In this document: in pieces, positions 1 to 9,323 of the stretch
How positions within the stretch are numbered: the first letter of the stretch is position 1
How the letters are laid out: every line of letters begins with the position of its first letter
Source: a virus
Virus record (IMG/VR): IMGVR_UViG_3300046455_000203
Span: 1-41,505 of that record
DNA: 41,505 bases
Direction: 5' to 3' (one strand)
Notes under the pieces: generated by a model
The model's input: only the letters and a program-made list of their open reading frames with translations
Told to the model about the DNA's origin: nothing
The model's database searches: none
Made by a program: the position numbers and the translations under genes

Positions 1-145
1 TGGTCGTAGTTTTTTGCCCTATAGAGGTAAAGTTGCTAGTAGTTGGATTTGTGGTGTAACTAGTGCTACCGATCAATCTATTTATTTCTATGATGGAGGC
101 TATTGGAAAGGAGATTGCGCTAATAGTACAGATCATATTGGGGGT
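1..145. repeat. Terminal overlap, left copy (same as 41361-41505)
   Basis: Bases 1-145 equal bases 41361-41505 at a constant offset of 41360 with one difference: C at 19 against A at 41379. The difference is silent (CCC or CCA, Pro) in the gene that spans the junction. This is the signature of a circular or circularly permuted assembly and not of a functional long terminal repeat, because the reading frame continues without a break across it. The unique genome length is therefore 41360 bases. Confidence 0.95.
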
Positions 146-505
146 GCTAGATCAAAAAAGCCTGTGTATCTTCAAACACCTGCTCCCTTTCTTAAAAGTA
201 GATCATTTAAGAAGTTTAAATATGTAGATATTTATGGTTATTTGAATGATCTAAACTCTGGTTCTAATCTTTACTTTAATAATGAACTAGTTACGGCAGC
301 GGATAAAGGTAAGTCTATCTTTAAAGCGCCTATTAGTTCAGTTGAAGGTTCTCAATTTAGAGGAATGCCCTCAATTCCTTTAGTAATATCAGGGGTAGTA
401 GATTCTAATTTAAATGGATTGCCTAATGATCCACCCTTTCTAATCACTGGAGTTGATTTGATCTACAACCAGGATAATCGTGGTAGAGATGGTATGGGAC
501 AATGA
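1..505 (+). CDS. Tail nozzle/hub protein, C-terminal part (continues from 40243)
   Basis: This is the 3' part of the gene that starts at 40243. Base 1 is the third base of a codon. Joined as 40243-41360 plus 1-505 it gives 1623 bases, an uninterrupted 540-residue protein. The stop at 503-505 overlaps the ATG of the tail-fibre gene at 502 as ATGA, which implies coupled translation. The C-terminal 170 residues are rich in Tyr, Gly and beta-prone segments. Its role is discussed at the 40243 entry. Confidence 0.85.
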   Translation, partial: GRSFLPYRGKVASSWICGVTSATDQSIYFYDGGYWKGDCANSTDHIGGARSKKPVYLQTPAPFLKSRSFKKFKYVDIYGYLNDLNSGSNLYFNNELVTAADKGKSIFKAPISSVEGSQFRGMPSIPLVISGVVDSNLNGLPNDPPFLITGVDLIYNQDNRGRDGMGQ

Positions 506-1944
506 CTGATTTTAGTAAGCCAGAGGAAAATGCTCTTAATCCTATTCAACCTGTCTCCGATGATTTCTCTACAGATGGTTACCTACCAGAATTTGCAAAG
601 GTAGATCACCAACATCCATTAAGCGAAAGCTTGAGACAAGCAATTTTTAATGCCGGTGTTGGAACGTATGTCCGAAAAACTGGCGATACGATGACAGGTA
701 ACTTGATTGTTAGTGGCGCATCTATTTTGCTAACAACGGGTAATGGTCTTTATCTCAACTATCCAACCAATACTTCTTTAATATATACTGTTAATGCTCC
801 GGGAGGTAGTCCGTGGCATACAGGTATTAGAATTCAAGCTACGGATGGTTGGTCTTTCTATAACAACGTACAAGGTCTTGATGTAATGGGTTACAGAGGA
901 ACTTCTGGAACCTATTATGCATGGATTACTAATAAATTGTTAGTAGGTTCCGGTCCAAGCGATGCACTTGCAATTCAAGCTTTAAATGTAATTGGGCATG
1001 TAGCTATGACTAATGGCAACTCACTTTTGTGGTATAGTGGTACTACTCAATGGGGTGGTCTATGGATGTCAGATTCTGGTTGGGTAAGAGCTACACCTAA
1101 TTTCTACTCAGCTGGAGTTGTTGGCGGGAATAGTGGAGTATCTGGTGGTGGCGCAGGTGGGGGTATGGGAGGTTATACAGGTTTTTATACTGTAGGTTCC
1201 TCAAGTTTCTCTACGTCCTATTTTGTAGGTCATGTTTACGGACAAGGCATTATGTTCCAAAGCAATAGAGTTGGAACATTATCTTGGGGTGACTCTGATT
1301 TCTTTGCTAATCCTGGTACAACAAGAGCACAATACTGCTTCCATCCTGGTGGAGTAGCTGGTAACTTGCGAATGGATCAATCCTTCGCATCATTCATGTG
1401 CGTTGATTTGAATGGTACTGCATATTACTCAGTATCAGCATCAGCATTTACTGTAGGTTCAAAACGAAGTTACAAACAAGATATTTATGATTGGCCTCCA
1501 AAACCTGGCCCTGGTTTGAGTGCAGATGAACAGCCAATCAAAGCTATGGATTTGGTTCGTGAGTTAAATATTGTGTCTTACAGACGCAAAGAGGAACAAC
1601 TCATGGCACAAACTCATAGTACTGAACGTCGAAATAGAGCACATGGTAGACTTAATCAGTATAGGGAAAATAGAGGTTTAGAGCCTTATCCTTGGGAAAT
1701 TCATACTTGTGATGATCCAATTTGTGATGGGACTCTTGAAAATCCTTGTGCTTGGCGAAAGAATTGGGCATTAGAATCATTAGGCCTAATTGTAGAAGAT
1801 ACTGTAGCAATTGCTCCAGAAATTATACAATTTGATCAAAAAGGAGAACCAGGGTTCATTGATGTTCATTCCCATGTATCTCTACTTCATGCCGCAATTA
1901 AAGAACTAGAAGAACGAATCTACTTCCTGGAGAGGATCAACTAA
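502..1944 (+). CDS. Tail fibre/spike with C-terminal S74 intramolecular chaperone
   Basis: A 480-residue receptor-binding protein candidate. The N-terminal 60 residues probably attach to the nozzle. The middle is beta-rich with a Gly-rich stretch near residues 213-228. Residues from about 318 to the end resemble the peptidase S74 chaperone of endosialidase: GSKRSYKQDI places the Ser-Lys dyad at S320 and K325, and the ending has the usual ESLGLIVEDTVAIAPEII pattern followed by a final coiled coil (LLHAAIKELEERI). The family trimerises the fibre and then cuts itself off just before the Ser. An insertion with three Cys (HTCDDPICDGTLENPCAW) sits inside the domain. Its stop overlaps the next ATG as TAATG. 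Host specificity would lie in residues 60-310. Confidence 0.85.
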   Translation: MTDFSKPEENALNPIQPVSDDFSTDGYLPEFAKVDHQHPLSESLRQAIFNAGVGTYVRKTGDTMTGNLIVSGASILLTTGNGLYLNYPTNTSLIYTVNAPGGSPWHTGIRIQATDGWSFYNNVQGLDVMGYRGTSGTYYAWITNKLLVGSGPSDALAIQALNVIGHVAMTNGNSLLWYSGTTQWGGLWMSDSGWVRATPNFYSAGVVGGNSGVSGGGAGGGMGGYTGFYTVGSSSFSTSYFVGHVYGQGIMFQSNRVGTLSWGDSDFFANPGTTRAQYCFHPGGVAGNLRMDQSFASFMCVDLNGTAYYSVSASAFTVGSKRSYKQDIYDWPPKPGPGLSADEQPIKAMDLVRELNIVSYRRKEEQLMAQTHSTERRNRAHGRLNQYRENRGLEPYPWEIHTCDDPICDGTLENPCAWRKNWALESLGLIVEDTVAIAPEIIQFDQKGEPGFIDVHSHVSLLHAAIKELEERIYFLERIN

Positions 1945-2171
1945 TGGCACAACTTGTTATTCAAATTCCAGATAATCAACTGGACAGGGTTTTAGAGGCA
2001 CTTTGTGCTGAATTACCCAATGTCGATAGCTTTACTTCTGGTGTTACACCTACACCTGCTTTGGCAAAGCAAGTTGTCATTAACATGATTAAGACACGAG
2101 TAAAGATGTACGAAGAAGCAAAGCAAGCTAAGACAATTCCACCCATAGATGTATCAAACATCGTAAGTTAG
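1944..2171 (+). CDS. Small conserved-looking protein after the tail fibre
   Basis: Encodes 75 residues and starts inside the fibre stop codon (TAATG). The sequence is soluble, with a short beta/helix start (AQLVIQIPDNQLDRVLEAL) and a basic amphipathic helix near residues 45-65 (VVINMIKTRVKMYEEAKQAK). No family is recognised. Small helical proteins at this position are common in tail operons, so a virion or assembly role is likely, but this is inferred from context only. Confidence 0.7.
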   Translation: MAQLVIQIPDNQLDRVLEALCAELPNVDSFTSGVTPTPALAKQVVINMIKTRVKMYEEAKQAKTIPPIDVSNIVS

Positions 2172-2177
2172 GAATAT

Positions 2178-2345
2178 ATGGACCAGCCATTGGAAATTGA
2201 CCCGAATCAGCTTCTTGAAGCCATTAATGCTGAATTCCCAAAGGAATTCATGATCTGTGCTCAAAGACTTCATATCAAGAAGTTGTCAGAAAGACTTGCC
2301 GAAGCAGAGAAATTCAACGAAGTAGTAAAGGAGCCTGATGCCTGA
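2178..2345 (+). CDS. Hypothetical 55-residue helical protein
   Basis: The ATG at 2178 follows an AGGA element about 4 bases upstream. It encodes 55 residues, mostly helical and charged (IDPNQLLEAINAEFPKEF, then LSERLAEAEKFNEVVKEP). It fills the gap between the flanking genes in the same orientation, and its last 8 bases overlap the next start at 2338. No family is recognised. The packing and the Shine-Dalgarno support a real gene. Confidence 0.65.
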   Translation: MDQPLEIDPNQLLEAINAEFPKEFMICAQRLHIKKLSERLAEAEKFNEVVKEPDA

Positions 2346-2580
2346 TATGCTGGGTAAGAAATCAGCCACAGATCGTTATGCACGAGGGAATAATGTGTAT
2401 AACGGTACTGGAGCTTCCCCTAATCCTATGGGAAGAAACCAAAATCAATTGACACCACTACAGGCTGCTGCTAAATTGCAGCGTAAGCGCAGGGCTGCAA
2501 TTATGAACCCTGGGCCTGTAAAACCACAAAGTAAATACTCAAACACACTGATGACCGATCACGGAGGGTTGTATCAATAA
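2338..2580 (+). CDS. Hypothetical 80-residue basic virion-operon protein
   Basis: Starts at an ATG with a strong AAAGGAG 4 bases upstream. The 80 residues are rich in Asn, Gln, Lys and Arg (LQAAAKLQRKRRAAIMNPGP) and look disordered. The stop overlaps the next gene as TAATG. Together with 2580-4938 it belongs to a block of low-complexity proteins placed where podoviruses keep their internal or ejection proteins. No family is recognised. Confidence 0.65.
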   Translation: MPDMLGKKSATDRYARGNNVYNGTGASPNPMGRNQNQLTPLQAAAKLQRKRRAAIMNPGPVKPQSKYSNTLMTDHGGLYQ

Positions 2581-3296
2581 TGCCTGAATATCTTTCACCT
2601 GGACTTACAATTCAACCAGACCCTGGACCTGCACCAACAATTGCATCCGGTAGAAATGCTCCAACTGGACCATTGGCTAGTGATGCAAGTGTTGCTGCTG
2701 CTTATCAAGCATTGATGCAAGCAATTAACAATGCCGATATGGACAGAGGAAATTACCAGCGTCAACTTGCAGATAAGTTGACCCAATCAAAGCAAGATCG
2801 TCAAAAGGCACTTCTAATGGGTAATCAAGGTCTTGCAGATCGTGGTTTGCTTAATAGCGGTGCAGCTTTGCAGCAACAGCAAGACATTGGAACACAATGG
2901 GATGCTTATGACACAGGACTTCAAGATTTTACTCAGAGTCAACTTACTGGAGTTGATCGCGGTATTACAGCTTTGGAGTCTGGTTATAATACTGCACAAT
3001 TAGATGCATCTGGAAGATGGACAGCTCAACAAGCGGCTGCTGCTGATGCAGCAATTAAGCATCAACAAAGTTTGGATGCAATTAATGCCCAAACTGCTCA
3101 GTTGATGTCTATTATTCAGCCTCAAATTGATCCCCAAATGGCTGCCGCTGCTGCTGCTCCTGCTCAGCAATTCCAATCGCCAATATATAATCCAATTGCC
3201 CAAGCTGCTAATAAGCCAAAGGTAACAGTTAAGGCAACTACTCCTTCTGGATCAACTGGTTATTTGAGTCAGAAGCCACTTCAAGGACCACAGTAA
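2580..3296 (+). CDS. Putative internal virion (ejection) protein, Ala/Gln-rich
   Basis: 238 residues, with a Pro-rich start and then long Ala/Gln-rich helices from about residue 35 to 190 (heptad-like QQQQDIGTQWDAYDTGL, AQQAAAADAAIKHQQ) and a disordered C terminus. This composition and the place after the tail fibre match DNA-ejection or internal core proteins of podoviruses. No sequence family is recognised, so the role is inferred from position and composition. The stop overlaps the next start as TAATG. Confidence 0.6.
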   Translation: MPEYLSPGLTIQPDPGPAPTIASGRNAPTGPLASDASVAAAYQALMQAINNADMDRGNYQRQLADKLTQSKQDRQKALLMGNQGLADRGLLNSGAALQQQQDIGTQWDAYDTGLQDFTQSQLTGVDRGITALESGYNTAQLDASGRWTAQQAAAADAAIKHQQSLDAINAQTAQLMSIIQPQIDPQMAAAAAAPAQQFQSPIYNPIAQAANKPKVTVKATTPSGSTGYLSQKPLQGPQ

Positions 3297-3709
3297 TGCC
3301 GGGGAAACCAGGTGGGCCAAATGTTGGTGTAAGAGCCGAAGATGGAAGTATTGTTAATCCTAGGTTCTATAAAACAGCACCTAAAAATTTGAGTAGAACA
3401 GGTGGTAAAAAGCCTCCTCGAAAGACAAAGGATTTTTGGACAGGACCAAAGAATGGTGGGTATGAAGATGAATATCCAGCATTCCCAGGTGCTCGTTTTC
3501 CTGCGTCTAAAGTTCCACGAACTGATAGTGTAAGATCAAGAGCTTATACTACTAGAGGTCAGCAACAGAAAGCTAAGCCCCCTACAGGAATCATGGGTGG
3601 ACTTAAGAAACTTTCTGATTATGTTGGTCTCACGGACAACAAGAATTGGAAAGATAGTGATTGGTCTCAAATCGCTAAGACAAAGAGATTGAAGGGTAAA
3701 GGTGGCTGA
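3296..3709 (+). CDS. Hypothetical Gly/Lys/Pro-rich basic protein
   Basis: 137 residues, strongly basic and Gly/Pro-rich in the first 100 (TGGKKPPRKTKDFWTGPKNG), with a short conserved-looking end (GIMGGLKKLSDYVGLTDNKNWKDSDW). The phrase YVGLTD recurs in the 1447-residue protein at 4935 (GYVGLTDDEP), so the two may share a short motif. It probably is a DNA-contacting or packaged virion protein, by inference from charge and place. Confidence 0.55.
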   Translation: MPGKPGGPNVGVRAEDGSIVNPRFYKTAPKNLSRTGGKKPPRKTKDFWTGPKNGGYEDEYPAFPGARFPASKVPRTDSVRSRAYTTRGQQQKAKPPTGIMGGLKKLSDYVGLTDNKNWKDSDWSQIAKTKRLKGKGG

Positions 3710-3711
3710 CT

Positions 3712-4938
3712 ATGCCAAAGAAGCCATATGGCCCAGTTCTAGGTAGCGGCGAGAGAATTTATGAAGCGGATATTATTAGGAATGCTACAAAGCCTAAAGC
3801 ACCGCCAGTAATTCTTTCTGCTCCGCCTTTAGGAACTACCTCTCGTGCATATGCAAATGCACGTGGCTCACAAGTTGGATTAAATGTTCCTAATTCTTCT
3901 AATGCAACTACTCCTGGAAGTGGTTTAGCTGCTGCTGCTTCTGCTAGATTAAGTGGTGGTGGAAGTGGCGGGGGTGGTGGAGGTGCTGTAGCTCCTGTTG
4001 ATCCTTTAGCTGGATATACTCCTGATAAAGCTGATCTAAGTAAGAATCCAATTCCTGCTTTGTACGATACTCTTTTGGCATATACTAAAGAGAACGCAGA
4101 TGCACGTCCTGCAATGTATCAGGCTTATGCAGATAAGTTTAAGGTACAGCAAGATGCTGCAAATAAGCAATTGTATGATGCTTATATGGGTTCTCGTACA
4201 GAACAAGATGCACAAGCTACAGCTTTTGGTGTTGATCCCAATGTAATTGCTCAGGCTAGAGATTTAGCTATGCGGAGAAGTAAGGAGAATTCAGATCAAA
4301 GTCTTGCTGATAACCTTGCATGGCTTGATAAGTCTGGTATTCTTTCTAAGCAACAGGCAGAAGCTATGGGTATGCAGTTTGCAAAGGAAAGAGTAACTCA
4401 ATCTGGTAACTGGGATCAACTAGAAGAAGAAAGAGTTGCCCAACTTAATCTTTTGAAGTTGCAAATGCTTGCAGATCAAATAAGTGCAAAGAAAAGTGGA
4501 GGCGGAGGCGGAGGTAGACGTGGTGGTGGAGGAAGTTCTAGTAAGGGAGATACTGGAGTTACTGAAACTATGACTTCTGATAATCCTGAGATGGATTTGG
4601 CTCTTATGGAATTAAAGAGAACTAATCCTGCTTTGGCCGCAGTTGCTGAAAGAACTCTTAATCTAACTGGTCGTGGAGATTCTACTAAGGCAGCCCAAGA
4701 GGAATATGATCGACAAGTTCAAATTGCCCATACTAGAGCTACTCCTGTAGGTACTCATAATCCTTTGGGTTCTATTGGTAGAATGTTTGCTGGAGTTAAT
4801 ACAAATCTAGCAGCTGCTAAGGCAAAGGTACAACTTCCTACAGTGTATGCCCCACTTATCAATTTCACTAAAACCTTTAGTGGAACTGGTAGCAACCCAA
4901 AGAAGAAGGTTACACAAACTACTAAGGGTAGAGCATGA
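3712..4938 (+). CDS. Putative internal virion protein with poly-Gly linkers
   Basis: 408 residues. The N terminus is Pro/Ala-rich and disordered, Gly-rich linkers lie near residues 83-93 and 263-276, and between them is a long helical segment (residues 100-260; YDAYMGSRTEQDAQATAFGVD, LADNLAWLDKSGILSKQQAEAMG). The Gly linkers split it into two helical modules, an architecture suited to a protein that unfolds to pass through the tail. No family is recognised. It overlaps the next gene as ATGA. Confidence 0.6.
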   Translation: MPKKPYGPVLGSGERIYEADIIRNATKPKAPPVILSAPPLGTTSRAYANARGSQVGLNVPNSSNATTPGSGLAAAASARLSGGGSGGGGGGAVAPVDPLAGYTPDKADLSKNPIPALYDTLLAYTKENADARPAMYQAYADKFKVQQDAANKQLYDAYMGSRTEQDAQATAFGVDPNVIAQARDLAMRRSKENSDQSLADNLAWLDKSGILSKQQAEAMGMQFAKERVTQSGNWDQLEEERVAQLNLLKLQMLADQISAKKSGGGGGGRRGGGGSSSKGDTGVTETMTSDNPEMDLALMELKRTNPALAAVAERTLNLTGRGDSTKAAQEEYDRQVQIAHTRATPVGTHNPLGSIGRMFAGVNTNLAAAKAKVQLPTVYAPLINFTKTFSGTGSNPKKKVTQTTKGRA

Positions 4939-7900
4939 CCATTGCAGAGGAAAATAGACTAAGGTTTGTTGCCAACTTTAACAAAGCAATTGGTGATAAA
5001 GCTGGCCGTCCTATGACCTATGTAAGTGATAAGCAACTTGCTAATATCATCAGTGAGAAAGATCGTCAGAAATATTCCCTACAGCTAGGTAAGAAGTTAA
5101 AGGAAGTTAAGCCTAAGGCGGAGCCAAAAGCTAAAGTAACTCCAACCTTTAATGCAACTGATGCGGCTATTCTTTTGGGATTATCTCCATCTACTGGTAA
5201 GATGAATCCCAGAACTGGTAAAATTGAAGGTTCTAAGGCATCGAATAAAGTCACACCGACTACAGGTAAAGTTGATGTTAAGAACCTACCAAAAGCTGAT
5301 CGTCCAGATATTCCAAAAGAAAGTGGTGGATTCTCTCTCAAAGGACTTGTGAAGGGAATTCAACATACTGCTGGGAATGTGGCAGGATATGTTGGTTTGA
5401 CAGATGATGAACCAACATCTGAATCAAGTCAAGGAGATAGTGGTTCTTTCTTTGATGCTTTGCATTCAGTTAATACTGGTGGTCCAACTCAAGCTACAAT
5501 GCGTTTCATCAATCGTCCACTTGATCTTTCTAATCGTTTGGCTTATGCCGCTAATGAAGCCGGTTTAAGAATAGCACATGGAGAAAGTGCAGGAAGTGTT
5601 GCACACGGTGCTTTGTCTGGATTAGCTGGTACAAGAAAAACTGGACTTAGGGAAGTTATTGATGCAACTATCCCTGATGATTACCTGCATCCTATCTTCA
5701 AATGGCCTTTGGCTTTTGCGGGTGAAGCAGCAGAAAATCCACTAAGCTATATTAAAGGTGGAACTGTTAAAGCAGCACGTGGAGCAACTTCTTCTGCAAT
5801 TAGATCAGGTCTGGAAAAGACAGGTCTTAGTGCATATAAGCAGGAATATGGTAAGGCTGTAGAAGAAGCTTTAGATAGTATGACTCATCCAGTTGCACAA
5901 GATGCACTAGGAAAGAGCAAAGTTACAAAGATCAATAAGGGGAGAATTTCAGGTACCAAAACTGTAGAACAGATTATTGAACCTACTTTGACTAGATCAG
6001 AACCTGGTAAATATTATCATGGTTCGTCTAATGCTATCCCTGAATTCCAGCAATATACAGGTAAGAGCGCAGATAACTTGTATGGTCCTGGAGTTTATAC
6101 AACGGATACAGGTGCAATAGCTGGTAAGTACACACGAAAAGGTGCAGGAGGTAACCCTAATGTTTATCGTGTTGAATGGGCTGGAGAAGCTCCTCCAAAG
6201 ATACTTAACCTAGAAAAGCCTTCACCAGAACTTCATCAAGTCTTAAGTGATATGACTGAATCAATGGGTCAAGCTGAATGGTTTGATACCAGCGAAGAAG
6301 CCTGGAATGCAATGCAGGAAGTGTTAGCTAATCCCAATGCTAAAGGTAAAGACTTGTATACTACCTTTAGAAAGATGTTGGCTGATGGACGTATGCATTC
6401 AGCAGAAGCTGATGACATTATGCATGACGTCAATGATCTTCTAAGAGACCCTGGTATGGGTGGTTTTGATGCAATGTCTCATACAGGAGGAGAAGTCACT
6501 AAAGGTCAAAAGCATGGCGTAACTATTTGGCTTGATCCTAACAATGTTAGAATCGCCGAAAATGTTACAGAACATGCTACACGAAGAACTCTTACCAGTG
6601 AAGTTCCAAATAGAGTTGGTGGTTCTGTAGTTCGTCAAACTGTTAAAGAGCGTGTTGTTCAACAAGCACAAGACGCTCTTGATACCATGATTTATGAAGA
6701 AAAATCTGGTAGAACTCTTGGCGGTGGACCTAGAGATGTGCATGGAACTTTAACTGAAACTGGGGCAGAAGGTCTTAGAACTTCTTTAATTGATGAAGTT
6801 CAACCAGCTCGTGTTAAGTTCGTCAATGCCATTGAAGGTGGAAAGAGATACAGTTCTGTAGAATTTAAGAACATGCGTGCAAAAAATCCTCTATTTGGTA
6901 AATGGCTAGATGCAGCAGAAGAAGTACAAAAAGAAGCTGCTGCTGCGGGTACCAAATTGGATGCCGCTGCAATTGGTAGATTGGCTGATGGAAAATTCTC
7001 TGAAAGTCTTTCACCAATCATTGACGAACTTCGTGCCAATATTAAGGGTAATCTTTCTGATCGTGTAACTAGAGTTGGTCGTATAAGCTTTGGTCATCAT
7101 GATGTCTATTTGCCACGTCTTAGTAGAATGGTACAAGACCTTCACTTAGAAAAGGCTATCCCTGAGAACTTTAGACGAGCTTATTTGATGAGTTCTTGGT
7201 TGCCAGGTTATACAGGTCACGTATCTAACAAACTTCGTTCTACATCTAAACTGGAGTTAAATGCATTCAAGGATGAACTTGCAGAAGTAGCCTCAGGCAC
7301 AACAATAGCTGAGCGCAAGTTGATTAAGAGTGCTACAGAAGCTGATGTTGTCTTGCCTGGAAAGCTTGGAGAGATTCAAGCAAAGCAGGTAGAGATGTAT
7401 AAGAAGATGTTCTATGATGAAGTTGAGATGGGTGTTAGATCAGAAGGAGCAACTCCTTATGCAAAGAACTACACCTTCAATAGAGTCAAGGGTGGAGTAT
7501 CCAAACTGCAAGATGCCAATCTAAATCAACACTGGATTGAACCTCGAAAGAGATCAATTAAGGCTTTAGATGGAGATGTTAAAGGTTGGACTGGCGAAGA
7601 TGCTAAGGGTATGGGTCTTAAGGTAGAGGAAGATTTTGCTGATGCATTAGTGCAGCGCAAAGTCCGCAGCCTTAACAAAATGACTAAGACTAATCTTAGC
7701 CGTGATCTAGTTTCTCACTATGGAATCAAATCTAGGATTCCTGTAGGTGAACTTTTCAAGTCAGATTTGGTCAAAATTAACCCAGTTGATATGCCCGAGT
7801 GGTTGGCAAAAGAACTGAAGCCTGGAGAAAGTGTCTATCTTCATAAGGACATTCAGAAGGTTCTTAAGGACTATGATGACCTTATGGCTTTCAATCAAAC

Positions 7901-9278
7901 TAAGGAAGCCAGGAACTTTGTAAAGGGTATTGAGAATCTAACTCAAATCTACAAGGTAGCCAATACAATGTACTGGCCTGGATTCCATGCACGTAATGCC
8001 ATGAGTGACTTTTTCATGGGTATGTTGGATGGAGTTAAGGCTAAGGAATATCCAGAGGTTTTTAGAAACCTATTGAATCGCAAAGACCCCAATATCAACA
8101 TTGGCGGGGATACATTCCCATTCAGTAAACTACAGGACAGCTATCATAAGAATGCAAGCTCTGGGTATTTTGATACAGAAGTTAGTATCAAAACCCATCC
8201 AGATGACTTGATGACTACGAAACTACAGGATAGTATTCGTCCTTATGAAATGCCGGAGCAACTTAAAGCAGTAGGTGAAACTGCTAAGAAGGTTCACTCT
8301 AAAGTAGCTGAACTATCACAAACGCGTGAAGATTTTGGACGTATGGTTCACTACAAGCACGCAATGGATGAGGAATATGCCTTCAATCGTGCGAAGGGTT
8401 ATTCCAAAGAAAAGTCGTGGGCTAATGCTGAAGTTGCGGCACAGGCTAGAGTCAATAGATTCAAGTTTGACTACGATGCTTTGACGCCGTGGGAAAAGAA
8501 ACTCCGTAAGTATGGAATTCCATTCTACACTTACATGCGTAAAGCCACACCTGTTCTTCTTGAGAACATGATGATGAATCCTCGGTACTTCAATGTCCTC
8601 CAAAAACTCCAGCAGCAATTAGCTCCGAGTGAGGAATGGCAGAATACAAGAGAACCATCTTGGCAAAGGGAGGCCAATCTAAGTCTATTGACTGATGACA
8701 CTCAACCTTGGGGATTTACAGATGCTATTAGTCCTATCCGTACAGTTGCAGATGCTGTCTCTCCACTAGCAAGTCTTATTAGTCCTGCGACATATGGTGG
8801 CGCTGGAGGAAGAAGTATTGCTGCACAAGCTGCTCCTTGGATTCAAACTCCCTTTGAATTGGCCTTTAAGAAGGACGTATTCTCAGGTAAGCCCGTGAAT
8901 AACATTGGAGATATTCTCAAGAACAAGTGGAAAGGTATTGGACAGTACAGTAGCGTTAGTGGAAATAAAGACATAAAGGAAAAGGTCGCCTATGCTGCTG
9001 GTCTGCCTGTTTACCATGTAACTGATAAGATGCAAGAAACCAAAACCAATGAGCTTAAGCAAACTATGCGAGACAAACTAGTTTCCTATAACAATCAATT
9101 GGAACCAGCAGGCTACAGGTTGGAAATCTCACAAGGACAGATTCAATTAATTAGGCCTAAGTCCCCAACAGCGCAAGAAAAGAGAGATGGAGTTACGCCG
9201 CGATACCCAGTGAATGACCAGCGTGTAGTAGTTAAGACTTTCAAGTCATTTGACGAAATTCCCATCGAATTCAAGTGA
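4935..9278 (+). CDS. Giant polyvalent virion protein with ADP-ribosyltransferase-like domain
   Basis: 1447 residues, the largest gene. Residues 1-190 are basic and disordered. Residues about 358-540 resemble the ADP-ribosyltransferase domains of phage polyvalent proteins: YYHGSS with H362, NLYGPGVYTTD at 382-392, and a late GFDAMSH ... GVTIWLDPNNVRI block near 509-538. The glutamate often found just before the last strand is not obvious (KHGVTIW), so activity is uncertain. The rest (540-1447) is mainly helical, with LTPWEKKLRKYGIPFYTYMRK near 1179 as seen in large actinophage virion proteins. It closes the ejection-protein block, so it is probably injected with the DNA and may modify a host protein early; that role is inference. 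Confidence 0.7.
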   Translation: MTIAEENRLRFVANFNKAIGDKAGRPMTYVSDKQLANIISEKDRQKYSLQLGKKLKEVKPKAEPKAKVTPTFNATDAAILLGLSPSTGKMNPRTGKIEGSKASNKVTPTTGKVDVKNLPKADRPDIPKESGGFSLKGLVKGIQHTAGNVAGYVGLTDDEPTSESSQGDSGSFFDALHSVNTGGPTQATMRFINRPLDLSNRLAYAANEAGLRIAHGESAGSVAHGALSGLAGTRKTGLREVIDATIPDDYLHPIFKWPLAFAGEAAENPLSYIKGGTVKAARGATSSAIRSGLEKTGLSAYKQEYGKAVEEALDSMTHPVAQDALGKSKVTKINKGRISGTKTVEQIIEPTLTRSEPGKYYHGSSNAIPEFQQYTGKSADNLYGPGVYTTDTGAIAGKYTRKGAGGNPNVYRVEWAGEAPPKILNLEKPSPELHQVLSDMTESMGQAEWFDTSEEAWNAMQEVLANPNAKGKDLYTTFRKMLADGRMHSAEADDIMHDVNDLLRDPGMGGFDAMSHTGGEVTKGQKHGVTIWLDPNNVRIAENVTEHATRRTLTSEVPNRVGGSVVRQTVKERVVQQAQDALDTMIYEEKSGRTLGGGPRDVHGTLTETGAEGLRTSLIDEVQPARVKFVNAIEGGKRYSSVEFKNMRAKNPLFGKWLDAAEEVQKEAAAAGTKLDAAAIGRLADGKFSESLSPIIDELRANIKGNLSDRVTRVGRISFGHHDVYLPRLSRMVQDLHLEKAIPENFRRAYLMSSWLPGYTGHVSNKLRSTSKLELNAFKDELAEVASGTTIAERKLIKSATEADVVLPGKLGEIQAKQVEMYKKMFYDEVEMGVRSEGATPYAKNYTFNRVKGGVSKLQDANLNQHWIEPRKRSIKALDGDVKGWTGEDAKGMGLKVEEDFADALVQRKVRSLNKMTKTNLSRDLVSHYGIKSRIPVGELFKSDLVKINPVDMPEWLAKELKPGESVYLHKDIQKVLKDYDDLMAFNQTKEARNFVKGIENLTQIYKVANTMYWPGFHARNAMSDFFMGMLDGVKAKEYPEVFRNLLNRKDPNINIGGDTFPFSKLQDSYHKNASSGYFDTEVSIKTHPDDLMTTKLQDSIRPYEMPEQLKAVGETAKKVHSKVAELSQTREDFGRMVHYKHAMDEEYAFNRAKGYSKEKSWANAEVAAQARVNRFKFDYDALTPWEKKLRKYGIPFYTYMRKATPVLLENMMMNPRYFNVLQKLQQQLAPSEEWQNTREPSWQREANLSLLTDDTQPWGFTDAISPIRTVADAVSPLASLISPATYGGAGGRSIAAQAAPWIQTPFELAFKKDVFSGKPVNNIGDILKNKWKGIGQYSSVSGNKDIKEKVAYAAGLPVYHVTDKMQETKTNELKQTMRDKLVSYNNQLEPAGYRLEISQGQIQLIRPKSPTAQEKRDGVTPRYPVNDQRVVVKTFKSFDEIPIEFK

Positions 9279-9281
9279 CGA

Positions 9282-9323
9282 TTATCACTATCCCCCGTTA
9301 TCAGGTTAGGGTATAATGGCGCT
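9282..9323 (+). promoter_or_regulatory. Promoter of the WhiB-like gene, leaderless geometry
   Basis: A perfect TATAAT lies at 9312-9317, six bases before the ATG at 9324, so transcription would begin on or next to the start codon. There is no good -35 at 16-18 bp spacing and no Shine-Dalgarno. Two TTATCA copies (9282-9287 and 9298-9303, 16 bp apart) sit where a -35 would be and could be activator sites. Leaderless mRNAs are common in Actinobacteria. Confidence 0.65.

Noticed and set aside
502-1944. Sialidase or lyase activity in the tail fibre
   Set aside because: The S74 domain is only a folding chaperone; no catalytic motif of a depolymerase could be recognised in the middle part.
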